Below, in pieces: positions 58,101 through 64,000 of a stretch of DNA of 64,000 nt. A model generated the notes under the pieces. The model saw only the letters and a program-made list of their open reading frames with translations, did not search any database and had not been told where the DNA came from. The stretch's first letter is position 1; every line of letters begins with the position of its first letter. The translations under genes were made by a program, and so were the position numbers. Origin of the DNA: Pseudomonadota bacterium (GTDB lineage Bacteria > Pseudomonadota > Alphaproteobacteria > Sphingomonadales > Sphingomonadaceae); contig JAFAGN010000227.1 in NCBI GenBank assembly GCA_023422695.1, positions 1-64,000 of the forward strand. The letters are read 5' to 3'.

Positions 58101-58512
58101 GTTCGGTGCTCCGGAAAAAGCCGAATTCGGTCGGGGGCAACAGGTCGCCCAAATCAAAGGGGTCGCCAATGTCGCCCGGCGTTTGGGCGAAATTGCCGCC
58201 CGAACTTTGCGGGCGGCCCGCGGCGGGTTCCGGCTCCTGATCGGCGATCAGCGCGGCGACGGTGGGCGCCGGAATGTTGATCGGGCCGACCTTGATTTGC
58301 GGAATACGCAGCGCGCCGTCGACGATGACCAGCACCTGCCCGTCGGGCAGGGTGACGACCAGATCGTTGCCCGAAAGCTTGATCGCGTCGAGCCGCGTTC
58401 CGGGCGGCAGCTGGATGACGCCATCGACAGGTTGGATGGTGGTCGCACCGGGCGGAATGGCGCGGGCTATGGTGGCGATTTCGCCAAGCTGTTCATTCCG
58501 CTTCAATTCCAT
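49126..58512 (-). CDS. Giant repeat adhesin (LapA/BapA-like, type I secreted)
   Basis: A 3,128-residue secreted protein. Residues 1-90 form a beta-rich N-terminal domain (LPPGTRLDAIKLSGNDLVVT) followed by PAAG at 96-99, a candidate LapG cut site. Residues about 205-2400 are cadherin/VCBS-like repeats of 100-130 residues with recurring LTDGDGD, GADGA and NGSYSY motifs. A VWA domain (about 2412-2620) keeps its metal site (DFSDS, NYTGA, LSDGN). A calcium-loop region follows (about 2734-2850; VDLDGDGVEF, IDKNGDGKVSNGAEL), then an Ala/Pro-rich C-terminus that should hold the secretion signal. No sec signal peptide. The adjacent exporter operon and LapG-like protease fit a retained surface adhesin for biofilm formation. 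Confidence 0.9.
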   Translation of the reverse strand: MELKRNEQLGEIATIARAIPPGATTIQPVDGVIQLPPGTRLDAIKLSGNDLVVTLPDGQVLVIVDGALRIPQIKVGPINIPAPTVAALIADQEPEPAAGRPQSSGGNFAQTPGDIGDPFDLGDLLPPTEFGFFRSTERQVIPGLPDNKPRVLITTPDQTVGVTAATAAVSEAALAARGAEPAGTDPASPRESTSGTIQISALDQPVVVAINGTTVTVVGQVIATPLGQVTITSITPGLIGYTYTLTDNSTNPAATDLVIITVTDKDGDIATATLTLTIEDDSPIARADIDDTVPGSTAPQSGNVITGVGTATGAAGADSPGADGALITGVRGASATDFSPTGTPVQGQYGRLVISPDGSYAYIRSAGTPGGVEDVFTYRLTDGDGDVSTATLTIRIGDSAPSLILPVAGDDGTFVDEAGLPERDGESAGSRDGDGSDFTFGVIQFASADGRAGLTINGVAVTEEGQEIELETGTFYIIAINPDSIEYFFWLTDNTLGDNASQLITVGITDLDGDTVSASFEIDIIDDVPEAVADFDSVPAGTFGPATGNVITDAENDGGRDFPGADGATVTSVSGSGDPVAAGTPVSGLYGVLTLNTNGSYSYVRNPGTPGGVFDTFTYRLTDGDGDSSTATLRIAIGDGGVTLKFPAGNDDGQLVSEAGLPTGSAPDSGGATTEGSITFAAIDGVSTVRINGETVTAVGQTIAGDFGILTITSITATSIGYSYTLTDVTSGDDVSENFGVVVTDLDGDSASGTLSIVVEDDVPTAIDDLDLLEAGSASTADGNVLTGVGGDDANATDGEADIQGADGASVTAISFGGEGGDINGLTFGAYGTLQIAADGSYLYTLDAENPDVAGLDGDDELTETFEYVITDADGDEATATLTVVIRGRDDIVTINGLNPDGAEATVSEANLSDGSSPDSDALIQTGSFTFSAADGVAALTLAGETIAAGLVITTDLGILTITDFEPVFDAAGDIVGGTISYSYELVDNSLLHSGPADAALTESFAIEITDSDGTVAAATLDVLIQDDTPAAEADEGDVGEGQTLEVDASSGLLVNDIPGADGAEILGVRALGGNPSAPAIGGVGAVIAGLYGQLTVAADGSYIYVANANIVPPDGAEDIFVYTLADGDGDRSTTTLTIRLSDAGLSAEAVQLQVDEAALTTGSNPDSDAETAFGDLNDNVAGGTGPFEFSLVGNGVGTHGTFTLNPDGTYLYTLTGNVDGVTANNGTNLVPAVETFTYNVTDAFGNVTQNVVVIDVIDDVPVARSAPSITVAEDAAAISGNLLANDTQGADGATVTSVTIGSTVVAVAATGVTTFSNANGTYTFQANGAWSFDPVPQISVFPIHVDFTYTITDGDGDQSSAVQQIRLADGTLPTASGPIQLTVDDQHLENGSTPSAVQPVSTSGNIVFTPGSDAIASIGFGDISMLDGGLSWTLESDNQIIGWDADENPVIVIDLSVSGNVATVTVTLQSNYALHPDTTLDDLVDLGSLEVIATDADGDVVAGTVNLSVSDDVPSITALSPAAGMLTVDESNLNVNATANFASLFNIVTGADQAGSSTSYAFQVTTASGLIDVATGSKIVLQVVGNVVEGRLQDSPSTVAFRLTVANNGQATLDQIRAVRHPDTTNPDDIVTLSPTIIRLTATVTDGDGDQASAWLNIGSTLVFRDDGPSIDATNVDTNMITLTTQDADTRGSAFDVATANFSAAFSTALVNFGADGPADAGTVTWTYSLVLGSAAATSALTSNGVPVTLALVSGEIVGSAAGTPIFSIAVNAATGVVTLTQFAEIDHPLPGSSSNYAAQLVELAANLVELRGTATIVDRDGDSISDTVAVDLGGNIRFADDGPSITAGGAAATLTVDESDFATDATVNLSGLFTATTDFGADGPGTVAYELGVTAGASGLIDSLTGEAVILSIEGGVVFGRTSTHEVFRISVAPGGLVTFDQSRAIMHTPDSGPDQTKFLSGSNLIPLTAIATDGDGDTARTTADITGQFAIHDDAPQAVHDEDNVSRDGEIFADGNVLTGIGGTDINGMDGSADNGGADGGLTVIGVAFGASTGTIGAALAGDYGSIVIAANGSYRYDLDPNDPAVIALNSNTTLTETFHYTVRDADGDTSIATITISITGANDFPIARADTNWVLDGVSGSDPSASGNVLQDIAHPGAPFGTFADVADNDPDLEAITVTSAGTYVGLYGTLVINANGSYTYTLDEDKPVVNALDSGQTLTESFAYTISDGSLSVGSTLTITVFGTNDAPTIGTAIARVSEEGLPNGLPDTAPNATLDTTNSTTFAGTLAIGDADAGETLTATLGNPGAVLTAGGVPVTWAGVGTSTLIGSVGGSEVIRVTLGSNGAYTVTLSRAVDHPTVALEDIKDFFVPVSVSDGTTTTTNASAIRIVIEDDAPNAVGETGSSSQPMQDVNTLFILDFSDSIDDGELNVMLEAVQGALAQLDSAASGALTIKFVIFSSGSFASESFASAADANAYLDSLNPAAGGERPSEDDIGVNTNYTGAIQTALANFTAIPGASNQVFFLSDGNPNQQTQIIFNPGPTVGNSLTAATATAWNNFVDNNNVNVTAIGIDNNPLQPLNIQRLRDIDLNAAPNNEPILVDDFEDLVATLLSVIVPSAVSGDLDANDFFGADGGRLLSITIGTTTYTWDGASSIGVSSGGSIAGNTLNAITTPMGGTLTLNFATGQYNYQPPSPITVTATEAFNYVITDRDGDTATANLSVTITALAPPIAVDLDGDGVEFVSNAAGVSFDYDGDGIAETTAWVGADDGLLAIDKNGDGKVSNGAELVFGGAGLSDLQGLAAAYDSNGDGKLDAADPDFAKFGIWRDANSNGVTDAGEFRSLISEGIISISLTSDGQAYTAADGQVQVKGEALYTRADGSTGKLADAAFATNFADQQRIAATNGTAGVSTAMLVAGLAAATPLAAKPPATPDGDAAVSDQQIGVSREAAEQSSDIPAAKADGLVREYFSGPATARIEPESTQRAMDEDDRREAQSDEGDTAAPDPTYAQLLAGSELDLPPEPAAAAATGDQMQMALPSQAVLDPAAAPLETIVAAALEGPEVELDVLLGPATPAEPVLARIMLGDGGAVGGVGDAASGHSFIADLAQQHVVVQLEQMASAGHA
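51500..57900 (-). repeat. Cadherin/VCBS-like repeat array of the adhesin
   Basis: Roughly 100-130-residue units, diverged at DNA level but sharing the DGDGD-type calcium motif and GADG turns at the protein level. Limits are approximate. Confidence 0.75.
58216..58227 (-). other. Codons for PAAG, candidate LapG-type cleavage site
   Basis: CCC GCC GCG GGC encodes Pro-Ala-Ala-Gly at residues 96-99 of the adhesin. LapG cuts LapA between two alanines in TAAG at about residue 108; PAAG variants are known in related substrates. It follows the folded N-terminal domain and an acidic linker, as expected. Confidence 0.55.
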
Positions 58513-58981
58513 CGCCTAATGCCCCCTGCACCTCGATGTTCGCTGGTCACGCGGCAGCGACCTGTACGGGGGCCGCTGCGGAAACGGGCGAACAGCATCA
58601 CGTTCCCGCGCCGGATGTCGCGCGGAGCAGCAATGCAAGCTCTTGTGATCGTGCTGGGTTCTCTTTGGCGACCTGTGCCCGTGCCTTGTCACTGACCCCG
58701 GAAATACAAACCTCGGGGGGTGATTCTGCAATGGCAATTTTCGGTATGGGCACCTATACTTTTGTATAATAAAACTATCTTATGAGTTAATTTTCTATTA
58801 ATATCGCTATCTAGCTTAGGAGATTTTGGGAAAACTGTCACATATTGAATATGTGTTCAATATAATATGTTTATTAACATGATCTTGATGTGCTCATGTT
58901 GAGAATTAATTGATCATGACAGTTAGAAAATTTGATAAAATTTGGGAGATATTTGATCTCAATATCATCAAAATTGATAAT
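58513..58981 (-). promoter_or_regulatory. AT-rich upstream region of the giant adhesin
   Basis: 469 bases with no gene. About 58765-58981 is strongly AT-rich against the GC-rich surroundings. It contains the perfect palindrome ACATATT-G-AATATGT (58838-58852) and other short inverted repeats such as GAGAT...ATCTC. A loose minus-strand promoter, TTAACT then TATACA, can be drawn near 58763-58790. It may be a site for silencers or regulators that favour AT-rich DNA. Confidence 0.5.
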
Positions 58982-59968
58982 CTATTTTATCGATCCTGAT
59001 GTCTCGATTCTGGCCACAATGATCGCACCCCGCTTTAACATATATCGTCCGGTATAGCGGCCACCGGGCCAGCCCGCCGCCGGGGGGCGTTTGCCGCTGT
59101 AGGCGAACCAGCTGAGGCCGCCGCCTTCGACGAGCGATTGCTGTTCGTGGACGATCTGTCCGTTCGGGCCGCTGATCGTGAAACTCTGTTGATCCCCGGC
59201 GCGCGCGCCGATCGCATCGACCCACAGGATCAGTGGCGCCTGGCGGCCGGCGAGCATCGGCGGCGGATCGCGATCGGTAACCGGCTTGGGCGGTACCGTG
59301 GAGGCGAGGCCGGCAGCGATGGCCGCTGCGGGCTGGTAAGCGAGCGAACGGGCGGCCGCCGCCGTCCAGAGGCCCGCGGTCCGCGCTTCGGCGTTGCAGG
59401 CGGGTGGGGTAGCGGTGCCGATGAAGGGATCGACCGCCTCGCCGCGATGGCGGACGGTAAAGTGCAGATGCGGGAACTCGCTGTTGCCCGACAGGCCGAT
59501 CAACCCGATGTGTTCGCCGCCCGTGATGCGCTGCCCCGGGCGGACGCTGATGCTGTTCTGGCGCAGGTGGCTATATTGGGTCTGCCAGCCGCCGCCGTGA
59601 TCGACCACCACCGCATTGCCTGCATCCTTGCCGTCCAGCCCGGCCCGATCCGCGACGCTGGCATCGGGTTCGCCGTCGCGGGTCCGGAGCACCGTGCCGG
59701 GGGCAGCGGCAAGGACGGCAAAGCCGGTCCGCATGTCGGCCATCGTGCGCAGGCGAATGTCGATCCCGTCATGACCGTTTGTCGTGAGCAGTCCGCAGCG
59801 ATAGTCGCGGCGATCGGGGCCGGGATCATGATCGAACAGTTTCTGGATCAGGCAGGTCTGGCCGACGATGCACTCGACGGGAAGGTCAAGCGCAGGGGCG
59901 TCGCCCGATGGCGGCGGCTGCAACGCGGCGGTCGCCAGCGAAAGGGACAGGAGGAACGCGTGCATCAT
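58982..59968 (-). CDS. Secreted M23-family metallopeptidase
   Basis: A 328-residue protein with a short signal peptide and an M23 (LytM/lysostaphin) domain at about 60-185: NGHDGIDIR carries the HxxxD zinc ligands and HLHF the final histidine. The C-terminal 120 residues have no domain I recognise. Active members cut peptidoglycan peptide crosslinks; the metal site looks complete. It lies between the adhesin and the RTX gene, same strand. Its last codons run into the AT-rich region. Confidence 0.88.
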   Translation of the reverse strand: MMHAFLLSLSLATAALQPPPSGDAPALDLPVECIVGQTCLIQKLFDHDPGPDRRDYRCGLLTTNGHDGIDIRLRTMADMRTGFAVLAAAPGTVLRTRDGEPDASVADRAGLDGKDAGNAVVVDHGGGWQTQYSHLRQNSISVRPGQRITGGEHIGLIGLSGNSEFPHLHFTVRHRGEAVDPFIGTATPPACNAEARTAGLWTAAAARSLAYQPAAAIAAGLASTVPPKPVTDRDPPPMLAGRQAPLILWVDAIGARAGDQQSFTISGPNGQIVHEQQSLVEGGGLSWFAYSGKRPPAAGWPGGRYTGRYMLKRGAIIVARIETSGSIK

Positions 59969-60205
59969 GGCCGGACTCTTGTTGCGGACGATCGTTCGCG
60001 GCGCAAAAGTGACGATGGATGGAATGTCGACGCCGGCCGCCGCCAGGGGGCGTGGCGGCGGACACGGCTAGCCAGCGGGAGCTGGCCGAACTATAAATCT
60101 GCCGATTGTCGGAGGGCGAAATTGCCGCCGGGTCGTCGACAGAATTCTTACTCTTGTTACACCCAATCTCTGCAGACCTGCTCGGCTAAAGCAGGCATCG
60201 TCCGG

Positions 60206-60234
60206 ATGATTCTTGCCTGTCATCCTTGTGTCAA
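60206..60234 (-). promoter_or_regulatory. Candidate promoter for the M23 peptidase gene
   Basis: On the minus strand, TTGACA (60234-60229), a 17-base spacer and AATCAT. It is about 240 bases from the gene start, so the leader would be long. Confidence 0.35.
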
Positions 60235-60351
60235 AATTGGCCGAAAGCGCGGTTTCCCGCCATTCCCTGATGGGGACATTGTGAAATTTGCCTGACTGGG
60301 CCGATGCAAATTGGTCTGGCGGCGCACGAAAAGCCTTTGTTCCCCAGACAC

Positions 60352-60382
60352 AAAAAGGAGGGCAGGCCGCGGCCTGCCCTCC
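60352..60382 (-). terminator. Rho-independent terminator after the RTX gene
   Basis: On the minus strand, a perfect ten-pair stem GGAGGGCAGG / CCTGCCCTCC followed by TTTTT, 49 bases past the stop. Confidence 0.92.
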
Positions 60383-60431
60383 AGTTAGCAGAGGTCCGTC
60401 GAGGAGTGGCTCCCCGTACGAAGCCTTGTCC

Positions 60432-62624
60432 TCAGACGAACGTGATCATGTCGTAGGACGCGTTGCCCTGGCTGTACGTGTTGATCGCAGCAACCGAGTC
60501 ATAGGCACCGAGTGCAGCGAGCGCCGCGATCGGAGCCGAAGCGCCTTCCCAGAAGTCTTCGATGATGACACCCGAGCCAGCCGACGTGAAGACCAACACG
60601 TCGAGCGCGTCGCCCTGGCCGTCCCAGTCGCCGGTGATCACGAACATGTCGACGGCCGGATCGAAGCCCGCATCGATGTCGAAGACCAGCGTGTCACGGT
60701 TCGCGAGGTTGAAGTCGCGGCCCGATCCCAGGAAGCCCGGCGCACCGATCACGTCGAAGCCGAAGCCCGGCGATGCATCGGTCGCATCGAACAGGAACAG
60801 ATCCTTGCCCGTGCCACCCGACATATGGTCGTCGCCTTCGCCACCCGTGATGGTGTCGTTGCCGGCTTCGCCTTCGAGATAGTCATCGCCGAGGCCACCG
60901 TTGATGGTGTCCGCGCCGGTGTCACCGAAGATGCTGTCGTCGCCGTCATCGCCGTTCATCACGTCGTTGCCGAAGCCGCCGCTCATATTGTCGTTGCCGT
61001 CGCCGCCCGACATGGTGTCGTTGCCACCACCCGGGATGCCGTTGACATCGCCTTGTGCGTCGCCCCACATCACGTCATCGCCAGCGCCGCCCGACATATT
61101 GTCGTTGCCGCCTTCACCGACCAGCGTGTCGTCGCCGCCATTGCCGTTGATGGTGTCGTTGCCGAGACCACCATAGATCAGGTCGTCGCCGGCGTTGCCC
61201 GACAGATTGTCGGCACCGTTGTTGCCGAAGATTACGTCGTCGCCGTCACCACCCACAACAACGTCGTTGCCGTCGTTACCGGAGAGGTTGTCGTCCCCGT
61301 CGCCGCCATCGATGTTGTCGTTGCCGGCGTCACCAGCAATCAGGTCGTTGCCGTCATTGCCCTGGAGAACGTCGTTGCCTTCGTCACCGTTGATGGTGTC
61401 GTTGCCGTTACCACCCGAGATGAAGTCGTTGTCGGTGGTCGACGGGTCTTGCGGATCGAAGAAGGGATCCCCGTTGCCGCGGATCACGTCGTCGCCGTCG
61501 TCACCATACAGCGCGTCATCGCCGCTCTGGCCCCAGATCAGATCATTGCCCGCGTCGCCGTGGACCAGATCGTTCCCGTCGTTGCCGTTCAGCGTATCGT
61601 CGTCGTCGCCGCCGCCGATGTCATCGTCGTCAGCGCCGCCCTGAACGAAGTCAAACCCGGCACCGCCACGAATGAAATCGTTGCCGTCATCGCCGTTGAG
61701 TTCGTCATCGCCGTTTTCGCCGTAGAGCGCGTCATCGCCTGCACCGCCGTCGAGTTGGTCGCTTCCGTTCCAGCCGAGGATGGTGTCGTTGCCGTCATCA
61801 CCCCAAAGCAGATCGTCGCCTTCCCAGCCGTCGATGTAGTCATTGCCGCCCTGTCCGAAGACCTGGTCGTCGCCTTCGCCGGCAAAGATGCTGTCGGCAT
61901 GGCCATTGCCGCGATTATAATTGCTCTGGTTGTAAGCAAAATCGCCGTCGGCTTTGCGGCCCACGCCATTGTCGCCAAAGATCACATCATTGCCATCGCC
62001 GCCGTTGATCTGATCCACACCGTTGGCGTTGGTGCCGCCTTCGATATAGTCGTCGCCGGTGCCACCTGCGATCACGTCGGTTTCGGTGCCGCCGAACAGG
62101 TTGTCGTTGCCCGAGCCGCCGTCGATGACGTCGTCGCCGGCATTGCCTTCGATACGGTCATCGCCCGATTGGCCGTTGAGCGTGTCATTGCCGGCATCGC
62201 CGCGGATATAGTCGTTTCCGCCGCCACCCCAGGCCGTGTCATCGCCAGCACCGCCAAGCAGCGTGTCGTTGCCGTCGGCTGCGCCATTGTCGAGACCGAT
62301 ATAATCGACATCGCCGGGTCCGTTGACGACGAAGTCCGCCTGGTCACCGATCAGCGTGTCGTTGCCGGTGCCGCCATCGACGCGATCATTGCCGCTGCGG
62401 CCGATGACATTGTCGTCGCCTGCATCGCCATAAAGATCGTTGTCGAAGTTGTTGCCATAAACGGTGTCGTTGCCGCCGTTGCCGCGTGCGTTGTACGGCA
62501 GTGCAGCAGTCGACGTAATCGCGTTCAGGTCGATGAAATCGACCGCATTGGTTCCCAGTACTTGCCCTCGCGAGGTGGGCAGCTTTGCGGTGGTTGGTGC
62601 GCTAGAAGGTCCTACAGTAGGCAT
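60432..62624 (-). CDS. RTX repeat protein (hemolysin-type calcium-binding repeats)
   Basis: A 730-residue protein made almost wholly of GGxGxDxxx-type nonapeptides (about residues 47-608; units such as GNDTINGN and GGAGDDVMWGD), which form a calcium-bound beta roll after export. A non-repeat C-terminal domain of about 120 residues should hold the type I secretion signal. No catalytic domain is visible, so a structural or surface-layer-like role is possible. ATG 62624 has GAGGAT upstream; another in-frame ATG at 62645 lacks one. Monocistronic, with a strong terminator; a TolC gene lies just upstream on the same strand. Confidence 0.88.
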   Translation of the reverse strand: MPTVGPSSAPTTAKLPTSRGQVLGTNAVDFIDLNAITSTAALPYNARGNGGNDTVYGNNFDNDLYGDAGDDNVIGRSGNDRVDGGTGNDTLIGDQADFVVNGPGDVDYIGLDNGAADGNDTLLGGAGDDTAWGGGGNDYIRGDAGNDTLNGQSGDDRIEGNAGDDVIDGGSGNDNLFGGTETDVIAGGTGDDYIEGGTNANGVDQINGGDGNDVIFGDNGVGRKADGDFAYNQSNYNRGNGHADSIFAGEGDDQVFGQGGNDYIDGWEGDDLLWGDDGNDTILGWNGSDQLDGGAGDDALYGENGDDELNGDDGNDFIRGGAGFDFVQGGADDDDIGGGDDDDTLNGNDGNDLVHGDAGNDLIWGQSGDDALYGDDGDDVIRGNGDPFFDPQDPSTTDNDFISGGNGNDTINGDEGNDVLQGNDGNDLIAGDAGNDNIDGGDGDDNLSGNDGNDVVVGGDGDDVIFGNNGADNLSGNAGDDLIYGGLGNDTINGNGGDDTLVGEGGNDNMSGGAGDDVMWGDAQGDVNGIPGGGNDTMSGGDGNDNMSGGFGNDVMNGDDGDDSIFGDTGADTINGGLGDDYLEGEAGNDTITGGEGDDHMSGGTGKDLFLFDATDASPGFGFDVIGAPGFLGSGRDFNLANRDTLVFDIDAGFDPAVDMFVITGDWDGQGDALDVLVFTSAGSGVIIEDFWEGASAPIAALAALGAYDSVAAINTYSQGNASYDMITFV
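60800..62486 (-). repeat. RTX nonapeptide-coding repeat array
   Basis: Continuous 27-base-scale units encoding GGxGxDxxx. Limits approximate. Confidence 0.85.
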
Positions 62625-62857
62625 TTCGCTATCCTCTTCTTTCATGGGTCGCAAGGGATGCGTGGTCGCCGACTCGGCTCGATCATCCCCCCAATGACCC
62701 CGAAAGCTCAGGGCCATGACAATGGGATATGGCGGGGCAGGGGGACCGGACATTCCTGCTTGGGGACATGACCGATAATTTTGTGATGTGGTTCATTTTG
62801 GGTCAGGTTGACAGCGTATATGGTGCACAATTTCGTGAAAACGCGCGGAATTCCTCC

Positions 62858-62877
62858 GTTTCGGAAAATCCCGAAAC
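62858..62877. other. Short perfect inverted repeat
   Basis: GTTTCGG (62858-62864) / CCGAAAC (62871-62877) with a six-base loop, in the 281-base gap between the RTX and TolC genes. No T run follows in either direction; it could be an operator for the RTX gene or a weak hairpin. Confidence 0.4.
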
Positions 62878-62905
62878 AGAACAGTCTGGAAAGAAAACTT
62901 GCTTG

Positions 62906-64000
62906 CTAGTTAAGTTTGCGGCCCAGCGCCGAACTTGCGGGGCGCGCAGCATTGCCCGGCGGCGTGACGCTGTCATCGCCGCCGCGATCCGGGCTCTGGC
63001 CCAGCGATGACATCTGCGGGCGCGGCGATGTCGCGGGGTCCGCAGCCACCCTTCCGGCGCTGGTCAAGACGGGCCTGCCAAGCGCGGACATGCCGGGGCG
63101 CTCGCTGGTATCGGCGCCGCAACACCGGCCGTCGAGAATCGCCTTGGTATCGAGCTGGCCGGTCGCCGCCAGCAGGCTGGCGCGCGCGACAAATTCGTTG
63201 CGCAGCGCGCGTTCCAGCGTGACGCGTGCGTTCAGCAACTCATTCTGCGCGTTGAGCACGTCGGTGAGCGTGCGGTTGCCGCCGATGGCTTCCTTCTTGA
63301 TGCCCTCGGCGGCTTCCTGGGTCGCGCCGACCGCCGTTTCGGCGGCAGCGATCGTGCTCTTTGCCGACTGCCACCGCGTCCAGGCACCTGCCACATCCTC
63401 CGCCACATTGCGCAATGCGATGTCGGTTTGCGACAAGCGTTGATCGCGGACCGCGCGCGCGCGGCGGACCTCGGCATGGTCGCGGGGGAGGAAGATCGGC
63501 ACCCGCAGCTCCAACCCATAATAGAGCGACGAGCGATCGTCCGGATATTTGCCCGTGAAGGTGTTGGTCGCGCCGCCGGTCAGATAGTCATAGCCGCTGA
63601 CCGCATCGAGCTGGGGAAGCAAGGCGCCGGTGGCGAACTTGACCCCCGACTTGCCCGCCTGCGCGTTGAGTCGTGCGGCGCGCAGCCGCGGCGCCGCATC
63701 GAGCGCCAGTTTCTGGGCTGCGGCAAGCGAGGAGGGAACGGCGGCCAGCGGCGGCAGCGGCGGGACCATCGTTCCCGACTGGCCGCTGACGTTGCGAAAC
63801 CGGAATCCGTCGACGCTGACCTGTTCGGTCGCGGCAAGCACACCTGCCTGTGCGGTCGCCAGCCGCGCCCGCGCCAGTTCCTCGTCGGTGCGGGTGGCTT
63901 CGCCGAATTCAAGTCGACGCGATGTCGCGCGCAGCTGTTCGCCGATCGCCTCGCTCTGCGCCTCGGAATATTGCAGCACCTTGCGGTTCAGATGCACGTC
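62906..64000 (-). CDS. TolC-family outer membrane protein (partial)
   Basis: The C-terminal 363 or more residues of a TolC-family protein whose start lies past the window end. Two long helical stretches with short beta segments (ALLPQLDAVSGYDYLTGG, LRVPIFLP) and NRTLTDVLNAQNELLNARVTLERA are typical of TolC channels. The last 70 residues or so are an unusual Pro/Ser/Arg-rich tail with repeated ALGRP/SLGQ pieces. It lies upstream of the RTX gene on the same strand and probably belongs to a second secretion or efflux system; its partners are not visible. Confidence 0.85.
   Translation of the reverse strand, partial: DVHLNRKVLQYSEAQSEAIGEQLRATSRRLEFGEATRTDEELARARLATAQAGVLAATEQVSVDGFRFRNVSGQSGTMVPPLPPLAAVPSSLAAAQKLALDAAPRLRAARLNAQAGKSGVKFATGALLPQLDAVSGYDYLTGGATNTFTGKYPDDRSSLYYGLELRVPIFLPRDHAEVRRARAVRDQRLSQTDIALRNVAEDVAGAWTRWQSAKSTIAAAETAVGATQEAAEGIKKEAIGGNRTLTDVLNAQNELLNARVTLERALRNEFVARASLLAATGQLDTKAILDGRCCGADTSERPGMSALGRPVLTSAGRVAADPATSPRPQMSSLGQSPDRGGDDSVTPPGNAARPASSALGRKLN

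Larger units (their letters stand above)
59969..60431. other. Gene-free gap between M23 and RTX genes
   Basis: 463 bases. It holds the RTX gene terminator (60352-60382) and a candidate promoter for the M23 gene (60206-60234). Nothing else was recognised. Confidence 0.5.

Noticed and set aside
58761..58769. TATAAT on the plus strand in the AT-rich region
   Set aside because: No plus-strand gene follows; such matches are expected by chance in AT-rich DNA.
60800..62486. Regularly spaced short DNA repeats that could look like a CRISPR array
   Set aside because: They are in frame within the RTX gene, about 27 bases apart, diverged, and without unique spacers.
60288..62771. Open plus-strand frame of over 800 codons opposite the RTX gene, rich in VVA/IVA
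   Set aside because: Its repetitive hydrophobic sequence mirrors the RTX codons. The minus frame has a ribosome site, secretion-type C-terminus and terminator.
62808..62813. TTGACA on the plus strand between the RTX and TolC genes
   Set aside because: Both flanking genes are on the minus strand and no acceptable -10 follows.

Overview
The window is GC-rich DNA packed almost wall to wall with genes and looks chromosomal. Gene content suggests an aerobic alphaproteobacterium of the Sphingomonadales, most likely close to Sphingopyxis. The pointers are the pyrE-pdxJ-acpS-lepB run, an aa3 oxidase operon with ctaB, ctaG, ctaE, a DUF983 gene and SURF1 followed by thrC, large TonB-dependent receptors, and palindromic intergenic repeats. 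This placement is inference; no rRNA or other marker is present. No tRNA, rRNA, CRISPR array, insertion sequence or prophage was seen.

Layout. (1) 1-8.3 kb: fatty acid desaturase, a membrane PAS-GGDEF-EAL-PilZ protein, a secreted amidohydrolase, an RcnB-like secreted protein with arginine-rich EF-loop-like repeats, an isolated 2Fe-2S subunit, a class II aldolase and rpsU. (2) 8.6-13.2 kb: FKBP-type isomerase, AI-2E family permease, and the tightly overlapping leftward operon pyrE-pdxJ-small membrane protein-acpS-lepB. (3) 13.4-22.2 kb: the rightward cytochrome c oxidase operon ctaC-ctaD-ctaB-small membrane protein-ctaG-ctaE-DUF983-SURF1, then thrC and an RlmI-like methyltransferase. (4) 22.3-26.4 kb: a TIGR01782-type TonB receptor and a cytosolic-looking diguanylate cyclase.

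(5) 26.5-40.3 kb: a coherent locus for D-amino acid or peptide use. A leftward unit encodes an XRE-cupin regulator and an N-acyl-D-amino acid deacylase-like protein. Facing it are rightward units encoding a serine hydrolase plus an enolase-superfamily racemase (DgcA-like), then an M19 dipeptidase, a TonB receptor, DgcN (DUF1611), a YkvI-like transporter, a second serine hydrolase and a lipoprotein M19 dipeptidase. A near-identical box of about 21 bases built on TTGACA precedes both rightward units, which suggests one regulator controls the locus.

(6) 40.4-64 kb: an adhesion and type I secretion region. It holds a LapG-like periplasmic cysteine protease, a NarL/LuxR response regulator, a four-gene operon (TolC, ABC exporter, SleB-type wall hydrolase, HlyD) with every junction overlapping by four bases, and a 3,128-residue repeat adhesin. 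The adhesin has a VWA domain and an N-terminal PAAG site fitting LapG-type cleavage. Its start is preceded by a strikingly AT-rich stretch. Further on are an M23 peptidase, a 730-residue RTX-repeat protein, and a second TolC-family gene cut by the window end. Together these look like a c-di-GMP-controlled, Lap-type surface adhesin system, but no LapD receptor is visible here.
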